Below are positions 1-6,093 of a stretch of DNA of 8,102 nt, in pieces; position 1 is the stretch's first letter, and each line of letters opens with the position of its first letter. The stretch covers positions 1 through 8,102 of the forward strand of contig CAMDSN010000068.1 of NCBI GenBank assembly GCA_945907225.1, written 5' to 3'. The position numbers were made by a program, and so were the translations under genes. The notes under the pieces are model-generated. The model did not search any database. It had not been told where the DNA came from and was given only the letters and a program-made list of their open reading frames with translations. Source of the stretch: Flavobacterium psychrophilum (lineage in GTDB: Bacteria; Bacteroidota; Bacteroidia; Flavobacteriales; Flavobacteriaceae).

Positions 1-684
1 GCGCCTTTAGCCAAAGAGAATTTAATTACTTGTAAAAATTTATTAAGTATGAATTCTGGGTTAGATGACACTTTGGGTGATGATGTTTCTCCAACTAATC
101 TTCAATATATAACAGACGCTGGCAATAGATGGGCTTATCATAATGTGTATGTGAAATTGCAAGACGTTGTAGAACAAACTACAGGACAAAGCTGGAATAA
201 TTATTTCAACACCAAGTTACGAGATAAAATTGGGATGAGTCCAAGTGGCCTTTGGTATACAGGAACTGGAGTTAATTTAGGTTTAAAAATTTATTTTAGT
301 AATACCCGTAGTATGGCAAGATTTGGATTATTAGCATTAAATAAAGGAAACTGGAATGGCCAACAAATAGTAAACAAAACCTATTTTGATCAAGCCACAA
401 CAACCTCTCAAAATTTAAATCAGGCTTACGGATTTTTATGGTGGATAAATGGAAAATCTTCATATCGATTACCTCAAACACAATTATTATTTAATGGAAG
501 TCTAATTGCAACAGCTCCAAACGATATGTATTGTGCGTTAGGTAAAGATGATCAAAAAATCTATGTAATTCCTAGTAAAAAAATGGTAGTCATCAGAATG
601 GGAGATGCAGCAGATTCTGAAAATTTGGCTTTATCTAATTTTGACGAAACGCTTTGGACAAAGATTAGCACTTTATATCAGTAA
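1..684 (+). CDS. Serine hydrolase of the beta-lactamase (class C / PBP-like) fold, C-terminal part
   Basis: The reading frame is open from the first base, so the true start lies left of the window and 227 C-terminal residues are visible. An internal Met at base 49 is not the start: the residues before it (NLITCKNLLS) run into MNSGLDD, the stretch that follows the active-site SxxK motif in this family. The SxxK serine itself is therefore outside the window. The Tyr-x-Asn motif is seen as YHN at about visible residues 46-48. The later IYVIPSKKMVVIRMG segment matches the last core strands, where class C enzymes usually carry a K/H-T/S-G motif; here the equivalent stretch reads ALGKDDQ. Members act on cell-wall peptides, esters or beta-lactams, and the substrate cannot be told from sequence. 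An export signal, if any, is outside the window. The gene converges on the minus-strand small ORF with 2 bp between stops. The family call is solid; the substrate is unknown. Confidence 0.88.
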   Translation, partial: APLAKENLITCKNLLSMNSGLDDTLGDDVSPTNLQYITDAGNRWAYHNVYVKLQDVVEQTTGQSWNNYFNTKLRDKIGMSPSGLWYTGTGVNLGLKIYFSNTRSMARFGLLALNKGNWNGQQIVNKTYFDQATTTSQNLNQAYGFLWWINGKSSYRLPQTQLLFNGSLIATAPNDMYCALGKDDQKIYVIPSKKMVVIRMGDAADSENLALSNFDETLWTKISTLYQ

Positions 685-686
685 AA

Positions 687-845
687 TTATTTTTTATTAA
701 AAAAGCGAATAAATGCGAAAACCAAAATAAAAAATGCAATTACGCTAAGCGTAATAAAAATACTTGGAAAAGATTGCTCTATAAAATAAGTTACAACTGC
801 AATACAAACTACTAATACTAGTAACTTTAAAAACGGAGATTTCAT
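687..845 (-). CDS. Small hydrophobic two-helix membrane protein, unknown function
   Basis: A 52-codon frame runs from ATG at 845-843 to TAA at 689-687. The product starts MKSPFLKLLVLVVCIAVVTY and ends FIRFFNKK. It has two strongly hydrophobic segments, about residues 5-22 and 28-46, separated by a short polar turn (EQSFPS), with Lys at the N-terminus and R/K at the C-terminus. The positive charges at both ends suggest a hairpin with both termini in the cytoplasm. It begins 18 bp downstream of the ftsY stop on the same strand, with no terminator or promoter between, so it is probably co-transcribed with ftsY. Its stop lies 2 bp from the convergent serine hydrolase stop. I do not recognise a family. 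The amino-acid pattern is far from random for a shadow frame, but no homologue could be checked, so the gene is probable rather than certain. Confidence 0.65.
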   Translation of the reverse strand: MKSPFLKLLVLVVCIAVVTYFIEQSFPSIFITLSVIAFFILVFAFIRFFNKK

Positions 846-863
846 AAATAGTGGGTGTTTTAT

Positions 864-1844
864 TTATTTAAAAAACGAATCAACAAATTCAAATTTGTTA
901 AAAACCTGCAAATCCTCAATTCCTTCGCCAACTCCAATATATTTAACTGGAATTTGAAACTGATCTGATATTCCAATAACAACCCCACCTTTGGCAGTTC
1001 CGTCAAGTTTTGTAACCGCTAAACATGTTACTTCGGTTGCCGCCGTGAATTGAGTTGCTTGTTCAAAAGCATTTTGACCTGTAGAACCATCCAAAACTAA
1101 TAATACGTCATGAGGAGCGTCATCGAGCACTTTTTGCATCACTCTTTTAACTTTTGTTAATTCGCTCATCAAATTTACTTTATTGTGCAATCGACCTGCT
1201 GTATCAATAATAACAATATCTGCATTTTGTGTGACCGCACTTTGTAAAGTATCAAATGCAACAGAAGCTGGATCGCTACCCATTTGTTGCTTAACTATCG
1301 GAATTCCAACACGATCAGCCCAAATTTGAAGTTGATCAATTGCCGCAGCTCTAAACGTATCAGCCGCGCCAAGAACTACTTTGTAGCCCGCTTTCTTAAA
1401 TTGGAATGCCAATTTACCTATGGTAGTAGTTTTTCCAACGCCATTCACGCCAACAACCATAATAACGTAGGGTCTTTTATTGGCAGGAACTGTAAACTCT
1501 GTTTCTTCCCCCGATTTTGTTTCCGATAAAAGACCCGCAATTTCTTCACGCAGAATCTTATTCAATTCATCGGTTCCCATATATTTATCATTAGAAACTC
1601 GATCTTCTATTCGCTTTATAATTTTGAGTGTAGTGGCAACACCAACATCAGACGAAACCAAAACTTCTTCCAGGTTGTCTAAAACTTCATCGTCAACTTT
1701 AGATTTTCCAGCAACAGCTTTTGTTAGTTTGGATAAAAAAGTGGTTTTAGTTTGTTCTAAACCTTTATCTAAAGTTTGCTTCGCCTGTTCGCTTATGCTC
1801 GGGTCTTTTTTTTCGGAGGAAAATATTCTTTTAAAAAAACTCAT
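864..1844 (-). CDS. ftsY: Signal recognition particle receptor FtsY
   Basis: FtsY is the membrane-associated SRP GTPase receptor that docks Ffh-ribosome-nascent chain complexes at the translocon for co-translational insertion of membrane proteins. The 326 residues show a short charged N-terminus with no long acidic A domain, a helical N domain (about 20-110) and the NG GTPase domain. Motifs in order are the P-loop GVNGVGKTT (132-140), the insertion-box region DTFRAAAIDQL (162-172), DTAGR (214-218), TKLDG (278-282) and GVGEGIEDL (304-312), which together distinguish SRP GTPases from other GTPases. The start is preceded by an A-rich SD-less leader. The length is normal for the compact FtsY of Bacteroidota. 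It lies downstream of a ribosomal protein operon but behind that operon's terminator, and appears to have its own promoter at about 1929-1958. The small membrane ORF follows at once. Confidence 0.97.
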   Translation of the reverse strand: MSFFKRIFSSEKKDPSISEQAKQTLDKGLEQTKTTFLSKLTKAVAGKSKVDDEVLDNLEEVLVSSDVGVATTLKIIKRIEDRVSNDKYMGTDELNKILREEIAGLLSETKSGEETEFTVPANKRPYVIMVVGVNGVGKTTTIGKLAFQFKKAGYKVVLGAADTFRAAAIDQLQIWADRVGIPIVKQQMGSDPASVAFDTLQSAVTQNADIVIIDTAGRLHNKVNLMSELTKVKRVMQKVLDDAPHDVLLVLDGSTGQNAFEQATQFTAATEVTCLAVTKLDGTAKGGVVIGISDQFQIPVKYIGVGEGIEDLQVFNKFEFVDSFFK

Positions 1845-1928
1845 TTCAAATGTATTTCTTTACCTTATTATTATTAAAACAGATATGACTGAACAATTAA
1901 AAATTAACTGCGATTAACATTTTCGAGT

Positions 1929-1958
1929 CAAATATAAAAATAAAAAAGCTACTTTCAA
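1929..1958 (-). promoter_or_regulatory. Probable ftsY promoter (Bacteroidota type, TTG-N19-TAnnTTTG)
   Basis: On the minus strand, TATATTTG at 1936-1929 matches the flavobacterial -7 consensus TAnnTTTG, and TTG at 1958-1956 matches the -33 element with a 19-base spacer. Transcription would start near 1923 and leave a leader of about 80 bases before the ftsY ATG. The -33 TTG falls inside the hairpin of the upstream terminator and the spacer is that terminator's T-rich tail. This is a consensus match only, not tested. Confidence 0.6.
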
Positions 1959-1973
1959 GTTGAAAGTAGCTTT
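1931..1973 (-). terminator. Rho-independent terminator of the rpmB-rpmG-DUF4295 operon
   Basis: Positions 1945-1958 and 1960-1973 are perfect 14-base inverted arms around a single central base, giving a stem of about 12-13 bp (AAAGCTACTTTC paired with GAAAGTAGCTTT) and a tiny loop. Read on the minus strand, the hairpin is followed by a T-rich tail (TTTATTTTTATATTT). It begins 19 bases after the DUF4295 stop codon, where an intrinsic terminator belongs. On the plus strand the sequence after the hairpin is not T-rich, so it acts in one direction. Confidence 0.88.
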
Positions 1974-1992
1974 GAAATATATTTCTTTGGAA

Positions 1993-2145
1993 TTATTTCT
2001 TTGCCAAGAAACTATCCACCTCTTCTGGTGTCATAATACTTTCTACAAATGTATAAGCTCCAGTTTTTGGTGATCTTACCATTTTAATAGCTTTTGATAA
2101 TCTTTTAGAAGCGGTTTGCAGGGTTGCTACGGTTTTCTTTGCCAT
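1993..2145 (-). CDS. DUF4295 family protein, probable Bacteroidota-specific ribosomal protein bL38
   Basis: A 50-codon frame runs from ATG at 2145-2143 to TAA at 1995-1993. The product is small and basic: MAKKTVATLQ at the start, then a Lys/Arg-rich helix-like stretch (SKRLSKAIKMVRSPKTG), then TFVESIMTPEEVDSFLAKK. It lies 39 bp after rpmG in the same direction and is followed by the operon terminator. Established knowledge: this short family sits behind rpmB-rpmG throughout Bacteroidota and is annotated DUF4295. A cryo-EM structure of the Flavobacterium johnsoniae 70S ribosome reported a new large-subunit protein, bL38; my recollection, not checkable here, is that it is this family. The basic composition and the ribosomal operon agree with that. 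The gene is certain; the bL38 identity is likely. Confidence 0.85.
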   Translation of the reverse strand: MAKKTVATLQTASKRLSKAIKMVRSPKTGAYTFVESIMTPEEVDSFLAKK

Positions 2146-2184
2146 GTTTTAAATATTAATAATCCTTAGGGATTGAAATCTTAT

Positions 2185-2367
2185 TTATTTAATTTCTTTA
2201 TGAACGGTCATTCTCTTCAAGATTGGATTAAATTTTTTAATCTCTAATCTATCTGGAGTATTCTTCTTGTTCTTGTTAGTAATGTAACGTGAGGTTCCTG
2301 GTAAACCAGTCCCTTTATGTTCTGTACACTCTAAAATAACTTGTATTCTATTACCTTTCTTTGCCAT
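2185..2367 (-). CDS. rpmG: Large ribosomal subunit protein bL33
   Basis: The 60-residue basic protein starts [21 protein letters not shown] and has the bL33 signature of a short beta sheet followed by [24 protein letters not shown]. bL33 binds 23S rRNA close to the E site of the 50S subunit. Zinc-binding forms carry two CxxC pairs; here a single Cys (about residue 14) remains, so this is the zinc-independent (C-minus) type. It sits 27 bp after rpmB and 39 bp before the DUF4295 gene, all in one direction, and should be on the same mRNA. No SD sequence precedes the ATG. Confidence 0.97.
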   Translation of the reverse strand: MAKKGNRIQVILECTEHKGTGLPGTSRYITNKNKKNTPDRLEIKKFNPILKRMTVHKEIK

Positions 2368-2394
2368 CTTACTTTATTTATTCTTGAAAAGATA

Positions 2395-2631
2395 TTATTT
2401 AATAAATCCTTCAACTTTTGCTTTTTTCAAAACAGCAGCCAATCCATTTTTATTTATTGTTTTAATTGTAGACGCTGCTACTCTTAAAGTAATCCATCTG
2501 TCTTCTTCAGCAAGATAGAAACGTTTTTTTACTAAGTTAACAGAAAATTTTCTCTTAGTTTTGTTCATAGCGTGGGAAACATTATTTCCTACCATCGCTC
2601 TTTTACCTGTAAGGTCACAAACTCTTGACAT
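2395..2631 (-). CDS. rpmB: Large ribosomal subunit protein bL28
   Basis: The 78-residue basic protein begins [24 protein letters not shown] at the N-terminus (first 20 residues and a few more), the classic bL28 opening, and continues with [14 protein letters not shown] and [19 protein letters not shown], both conserved in the family. bL28 is a structural protein of the 50S subunit. Only one Cys is present, so the CxxC zinc site of some bL28 forms is absent, as in bL33 next door. It is the first gene of rpmB-rpmG-DUF4295, with a good promoter about 37-68 bp upstream and a leader of roughly 30 bases lacking an SD. Confidence 0.97.
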   Translation of the reverse strand: MSRVCDLTGKRAMVGNNVSHAMNKTKRKFSVNLVKKRFYLAEEDRWITLRVAASTIKTINKNGLAAVLKKAKVEGFIK

Positions 2632-2667
2632 TATACTTATCTTTATTCGTTATTCAAATCGAGGGTG

Positions 2668-2699
2668 CAAACTTAATAAAAATATATTGTAGTAGCAAA
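2668..2699 (-). promoter_or_regulatory. Probable promoter of the rpmB operon (TTTG-N20-TAnnTTTG)
   Basis: On the minus strand, TTTG at 2699-2696 and TAAGTTTG at 2675-2668 match the Bacteroidota -33 and -7 elements with the first bases of the elements correctly spaced (20 bases between TTG and the -7 box). Transcription should start near 2661, about 30 bases before the rpmB ATG. This is the best promoter match in the window, and a long A-tract lies just upstream. Confidence 0.7.
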
Positions 2700-2713
2700 A
2701 ATATTACCCTAGA

Positions 2714-2734
2714 TTTTTTTCTTTTTTTTTATTT
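2714..2734 (-). promoter_or_regulatory. A-tract upstream of the rpmB promoter, possible UP element
   Basis: On the plus strand this is T7-C-T9-A-T3, so the minus strand carries a 21-base A-rich tract. It lies 15-35 bp upstream of the rpmB -33 element, roughly positions -52 to -72. A-tracts in this area bend DNA or bind the RNA polymerase alpha C-terminal domain at strong ribosomal promoters of other bacteria. Function here is inferred from position alone. It is not a terminator for cinA, since on that strand it would be A-rich and no strong stem precedes it. Confidence 0.4.
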
Positions 2735-2792
2735 GTCCTAACTACTATAAAATATAGAATTATAAAATAAACACACGTTACCCAAGCGTCAA

Positions 2793-4046
2793 TTACTTTT
2801 TCATTTTTAAAATTTCAAAACGAATCAATTCTAAGGCTTTATTTGCGGTTTTGCTTATTACTTTTTCTCGGGGTTGCCCAAAATTAAAAGCTTCCACAAA
2901 AACACGTTCTGGTGTGGCAATTGCAATAAAAACAGCACCTAAATCGGCGTTAAAATCTCCTACTGATGGCCCAGCATTTCCGGTAGTTGCGATAGCATAA
3001 TCGGAATTCATTAGCTTTTTAATTCCAACAGCCATCTCGCGAGCCACTACTTCGCTAACAACCCCATGTTTTTGAATTAGTGCTTCGTCAACACCCAATA
3101 TTGAAATTTTTGTATCTGTAGCATAACAAACCACACTACCACGAAAATAACTGGAAGCCCCAGGAACACTACTAATCATTTGTGCGATTTTACCGCCAGA
3201 GCAACTTTCTGCTGTTGCAATGGTATTATTGTATTGAGCCAATAATTGACCAACAGCAAACTCGATAGTTTCACCTTCATCAAATCCAACGATAATATCA
3301 CCAATCAATAAGTTTAAGGATTGAATATTTTCGTGAATTGAAGATAAAAGTAAATCTTCATTCTCACCTCTTGCTGATAATCGCAATCTAACCTTTCCGA
3401 GGCTAGGCAAATAGGCTAATTTTATGAAGTCTGGTAAATTATTTTCCCAACTTTCAATACGCTCAGCTATAACACTTTCTCCTTGACCATAGGTTAAAAT
3501 AGTTTTATGAACAATATAAGGTCTTTTAAATTCGGCTACAATTTTAGGAAGTATAACATTTTCGACTAAATATTTCATTTCGTAGGGAACTCCGGGTAGC
3601 GATACATAAACAGTTTGTTCTTTTCTCATCCACATACCTGGTGCAGTTCCCATTGCATTGAATAAAACTTCACATTTTGAGGGCACTAAAGCTTGATCTC
3701 TGTTCATGAGGGTAATTGGACGTTTGTAGATACCTTCAATTATACTCTTAACATGGGCCAAAACCTCTTCATTCTCAACCAAGCTGTCATCAAAATATTC
3801 ACAAAAAGTATGTTTTGTTATATCATCTTTGGTAGGCCCTAAACCCCCTGTTATAAAAACAAAATCAACTTTATTTTGAAGAGACAAAAATGTTTTAAGT
3901 ATGTGTTTTTTGTTATCGGAAATAGACAACATTTCACAAGTTTGGATTCCAACACTATCCAAAGCCTTTGCAATAAAACCCGAATTGGTATCAACAATCT
4001 GTCCGATTAAAATTTCGTCTCCAATAGTAACAATTGCTGCAGTCAT
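2793..4046 (-). CDS. cinA: CinA family protein: COG1058 (MoCF-like) domain plus PncC-type nicotinamide-nucleotide amidase
   Basis: The 417 residues have the usual full-length two-domain CinA build. The N-terminal COG1058 domain shows [16 protein letters not shown] (7-22), [11 protein letters not shown] (65-75) and [10 protein letters not shown] (149-158). In characterised members this domain acts as an ADP-ribose or related pyrophosphatase. The C-terminal domain (about 260-417) shows ATAESCSGG (277-285), [18 protein letters not shown] (292-309) and [12 protein letters not shown] (353-364); this is the PncC domain that deamidates nicotinamide mononucleotide to nicotinate mononucleotide in pyridine nucleotide salvage. 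The TGNAGP form differs from the TGIAGP common elsewhere, but as I recall is usual in Bacteroidota. The name comes from competence-induced genes of Gram-positives; nothing here suggests competence control. The gene seems to be transcribed alone, with a possible promoter at 4087-4113. No convincing terminator follows. Confidence 0.95.
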   Translation of the reverse strand: MTAAIVTIGDEILIGQIVDTNSGFIAKALDSVGIQTCEMLSISDNKKHILKTFLSLQNKVDFVFITGGLGPTKDDITKHTFCEYFDDSLVENEEVLAHVKSIIEGIYKRPITLMNRDQALVPSKCEVLFNAMGTAPGMWMRKEQTVYVSLPGVPYEMKYLVENVILPKIVAEFKRPYIVHKTILTYGQGESVIAERIESWENNLPDFIKLAYLPSLGKVRLRLSARGENEDLLLSSIHENIQSLNLLIGDIIVGFDEGETIEFAVGQLLAQYNNTIATAESCSGGKIAQMISSVPGASSYFRGSVVCYATDTKISILGVDEALIQKHGVVSEVVAREMAVGIKKLMNSDYAIATTGNAGPSVGDFNADLGAVFIAIATPERVFVEAFNFGQPREKVISKTANKALELIRFEILKMKK

Positions 4047-4086
4047 AATGAATGATGGTGTTAGAAAACCCGATTGTAAAATTATA

Positions 4087-4113
4087 CAAAAATATAATTT
4101 ATGGGATTGGCAA
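4087..4113 (-). promoter_or_regulatory. Possible cinA promoter
   Basis: On the minus strand, TATTTTTG at 4094-4087 fits the -7 consensus and TTG at 4113-4111 could be the -33 element, but the 16-base spacer is a little short for the 17-23 usually seen in flavobacteria. It lies about 41 bp upstream of the cinA ATG. The 138 bp between the Hpt gene and cinA hold nothing else recognisable. Confidence 0.42.
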
Positions 4114-4184
4114 GAAATACCTAGTTTATTTGAACTAAAATAAAGAAACGAAAACCCAGATAATTTGGATGTTAATTTGAGAAA

Positions 4185-4529
4185 TTACAGTTCGAAATCT
4201 TTTTTAATCTCTTTTACTGCCTTTTCGATTTGACTTTGCACACTTGCAAAAGTGTCAACAATTTCTTTTCGTTTACCTTCTCTTCTTCCCCAGGCTTCCA
4301 CTTCAATGATCTCTTGATGTGCAACTGTCATCCCAATCAAATCTAAAGAAGGTTTGATTTTGTGTGCGTGACTATACGCCATTTTATAATCTTTGTTTTT
4401 AATTCCCAACTCAATTTGTTTCATATCTTCAGGAACTTCAGTAACAAATAGAGTAATAATTTGTAAAACAAATTCTGGATCATTATCAGAAAGTGCGTAA
4501 ACTTTTGCGAGGTTGTAATTTATTGCCAT
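4185..4529 (-). CDS. Stand-alone histidine phosphotransfer (Hpt) domain protein
   Basis: The 114-residue, mostly helical, soluble protein contains AHKIKPSLDLIG at 55-66, which fits the Hpt consensus around the phosphorylated histidine (AHxLKGxxxxLG); His56 is the expected phosphate acceptor. The preceding helix (FVLQIITLFVTEVPEDMKQIELGIKN, in parts about residues 20-45) and a following helix ending near residue 110 complete a four-helix bundle of normal Hpt size. Such proteins pass phosphate between receiver domains in multistep phosphorelays in the cytoplasm. No kinase or response regulator is encoded in the window, so the partner is unknown. Its ATG overlaps the stop of the upstream FAH gene by one base (TAATG), implying translational coupling. 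The K-P after the usual LK replaces the more common K-G, a mild deviation. Confidence 0.87.
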   Translation of the reverse strand: MAINYNLAKVYALSDNDPEFVLQIITLFVTEVPEDMKQIELGIKNKDYKMAYSHAHKIKPSLDLIGMTVAHQEIIEVEAWGRREGKRKEIVDTFASVQSQIEKAVKEIKKDFEL

Positions 4530-5140
4530 TATTTTATATGTAATCTTAATACTTTTTTATCTTCTATAAAGGCCTCTAAAATATCATTTGGGGCAACTTT
4601 TGCTACTCCTTCTGGTGTGCCAGTAAAAATGATATCTCCTTTTTTTAGTGTGAAATATTGGGAAACATGCGCAATTATTTCATCGATTTTCCAAAGCATT
4701 TGCTGTGTATTTCCTTTTTGAACGGTTTGTCCGTTATTTTTCAATTCAAAAGTAATATTTTCAATCGAATTAAAATTATTTTTTGGTTGAAAGTCACCAA
4801 TTATCGCTGAACCGTCGAATGCTTTTGCTTTTTCCCAAGGCAATCCTTTTTCCTTTAATCTATTTTGAAGGTCTCTAGCCGTAAAATCTATTCCTAAACC
4901 AATTTCATCATAGTATTTGTTTGCAAATTTGGGATCAATATATTTTCCAACTTTTGAAATTTTTATCAATATTTCAACTTCGTGATGAATTTCACTACTA
5001 AATTCGGGAATTGTAAATGGTGTTTTCTTTGGTAAAATTGACGTGTCTGGCTTCATGAAAATAACGGGCTCATCTGGACGCTCATTGTTGAGTTCGGTAA
5101 TGTGATTCGCATAATTTCTTCCAATACAAATTATTTTCAT
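4529..5140 (-). CDS. Fumarylacetoacetate hydrolase (FAH) family protein, YcgM/FAHD1-like
   Basis: The 203 residues form a minimal single-domain FAH enzyme. It opens with the typical KIICIGRNYANHITELNN segment. The metal-binding ExE is in HHEVEI (Glu54, Glu56), with the third ligand Asp85 in GIDFTARDLQ, at the family spacing. Further hallmarks are KAFDGSAIIG (106-115) and IFTGTPEGV (171-179). Members with this build (E. coli YcgM, human FAHD1) are Mg/Mn-dependent acylpyruvate hydrolases or oxaloacetate decarboxylases, acting in aromatic degradation or as metabolite clean-up. No aromatic degradation genes are near, so a housekeeping role such as oxaloacetate or acylpyruvate removal is the likelier inference. 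It lies 39 bp after the exonuclease gene and overlaps the Hpt start by one base. Confidence 0.93.
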   Translation of the reverse strand: MKIICIGRNYANHITELNNERPDEPVIFMKPDTSILPKKTPFTIPEFSSEIHHEVEILIKISKVGKYIDPKFANKYYDEIGLGIDFTARDLQNRLKEKGLPWEKAKAFDGSAIIGDFQPKNNFNSIENITFELKNNGQTVQKGNTQQMLWKIDEIIAHVSQYFTLKKGDIIFTGTPEGVAKVAPNDILEAFIEDKKVLRLHIK

Positions 5141-5179
5141 CTTACTTTTTATAGAGTCACTTTAGTATAAAAATTGAAA

Positions 5180-5950
5180 TTATTTGGTATTCAACTTTCG
5201 TAATTTAATAGCGGTTAAAACTTTCTTTGTATACAAAGGGAAATCCGCATTTTGTATCCACCCGAAATATCCAGGTTCTTTTTCAAAAACATCATCCACT
5301 AGCATTCCTTTATGTTTTCCAAATGTAAAAATTTCTTTCCCCTCATTATTTATGGCAATAAAACCTGCAAAATCAACCGATTTCTTTCGAGTTGTATATT
5401 CAGATAGCGTCTTCATGTCATTATCTAAATCCTCATACCGATCTAATTGGGCTTTTAAAATCTCGTAGGTTGCCATAGTATCAGCTTCAGCACTGTGGGC
5501 ATTTGTTAAAATTTGATTACAATAAAACTTGTATGCCGCACTTAAAGTTCTTTCTTCTTTTTTGTGAAAAATAGTTTGTATATCTACCGAAACCCTGTTT
5601 TTCATATCAAAATCTACCTCAGCACGCAATAATTCCTCAGCCAATAGCGGAATATCAAATCGATCCGAATTAAATCCGGCCAAGTCAGAATCCTTTATCA
5701 TCATATGAATTTGGGCCGCTAACTCTTTAAACGTGGGTTCGTTTGCTACTTTTTCATTGGTTATTCCGTGTACAGCAGTTGTTTGAGGGGGAATTGGAAT
5801 AGTTGGATTTACTAACCATGTTTTACTCTCTTTATTCCCGTTGGGATATACTTTAAAGATTGATATTTCTACTATACGATCTTTAGCTACCTCAATACCG
5901 GTAGTTTCAAGATCAAAAAAACAAATTGGCCGGCTAAGTTTTAATTCCAT
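5180..5950 (-). CDS. DnaQ-like DEDDh 3'-5' exonuclease
   Basis: The 256 residues contain a full DEDDh exonuclease domain: ExoI CFFDLETTG with Asp13 and Glu15, ExoII GFNSDRFDIPLL with Asp99, and ExoIII AHSAEADTMATYEIL with His152 and Asp157. All four acidic metal ligands and the general-base His are present, so it should be active. The family degrades single-stranded DNA or RNA 3' ends and includes the DNA polymerase III epsilon proofreader. The C-terminal region (about 195-250) holds FTFGKHKGMLVDDVFEKEPGYFGWI, given here only as the segment 208-232, a short module often fused to exonucleases of Bacteroidota and other bacteria. There is no polymerase-binding evidence, so calling it dnaQ would go too far. 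It is first in a unit with the FAH and Hpt genes, with a -7-like box about 20-27 bp upstream. Confidence 0.93.
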   Translation of the reverse strand: MELKLSRPICFFDLETTGIEVAKDRIVEISIFKVYPNGNKESKTWLVNPTIPIPPQTTAVHGITNEKVANEPTFKELAAQIHMMIKDSDLAGFNSDRFDIPLLAEELLRAEVDFDMKNRVSVDIQTIFHKKEERTLSAAYKFYCNQILTNAHSAEADTMATYEILKAQLDRYEDLDNDMKTLSEYTTRKKSVDFAGFIAINNEGKEIFTFGKHKGMLVDDVFEKEPGYFGWIQNADFPLYTKKVLTAIKLRKLNTK

Positions 5951-5969
5951 ATAAAAAAGTTACTGGTTA

Positions 5970-5977
5970 CAAATATA
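5970..5977 (-). promoter_or_regulatory. Possible -7 box for the exonuclease-FAH-Hpt unit
   Basis: TATATTTG on the minus strand matches TAnnTTTG and would start transcription about 14 bases before the ATG. No TTG lies at the proper distance: the nearest, at 6011-6009, is 31 bases away. A run of nine A (minus strand, 6008-6000) occupies about -36 to -44 instead and might compensate. Because of the missing -33 element this is tentative. Confidence 0.38.
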
Positions 5978-6011
5978 AAATTTTGAATGAACTGTCTCGT
6001 TTTTTTTTCAA

Positions 6012-6036
6012 GAAAAATCCCGATCAAAATCGGGAT
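6012..6036 (-). terminator. Rho-independent terminator downstream of the E2 gene
   Basis: On the minus strand, ATCCCGAT-TTTG-ATCGGGAT (6036-6017) forms a perfect 8-bp stem with a four-base loop, followed by TTTT (6016-6013) after the stem's last T. It begins 57 bp beyond the E2 stop codon. CCCGA/TCGGG hairpins of this form are common terminators in flavobacteria. It insulates the E2 gene from the exonuclease unit. Confidence 0.82.
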
Positions 6037-6093
6037 CTAAACAATGATTGTATTTAATTTTTATCGTGATGAAATAATTAAAATTGAACGCAA

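Noticed and set aside
684..687. The tightly convergent stops of the serine hydrolase and the small membrane protein as an overlapping-gene system
   Set aside because: The genes do not overlap, and close convergent ends are common in compact genomes; the T6/A6 pairing there is too weak to call a bidirectional terminator.
1847..1854. TACATTTG two bases before the ftsY ATG as a second -7 box
   Set aside because: It is so close that transcription would start inside the coding region, and no TTG is at the right distance.
1480..1917. Plus-strand open frame of 145 codons opposite ftsY
   Set aside because: It lies antisense to well-conserved FtsY motifs, has a Ser-rich composition typical of an antisense shadow, and no recognisable domain.
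1897..1920. Seven-codon upstream frame (MLIAVNF) in the ftsY leader
   Set aside because: Too short to distinguish from chance in an AT-rich leader, with no attenuator-like alternative hairpins.
2161..2174. Small inverted repeat (AATCC/GGATT) between rpmG and DUF4295
   Set aside because: Only a 5-bp stem with no T-tract on the transcribed strand, so neither a terminator nor a convincing processing site.
2740..2756. CTATA/TATAG hairpin after cinA as its terminator
   Set aside because: The stem is five A/T-rich pairs and is not followed by a T-run on the minus strand; too weak to call.
2955..2990. Cin[11 protein letters not shown] in place of the common TGIAGP motif as a sign of a changed active site
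   Set aside because: As far as I recall this is the ordinary form in Bacteroidota CinA proteins, and the rest of the PncC domain is intact.
3901..4143. Plus-strand open frame of 80 codons over the cinA start and upstream gap
   Set aside because: Most of it is antisense to the conserved CinA N-terminus, and it has no family features or promoter.
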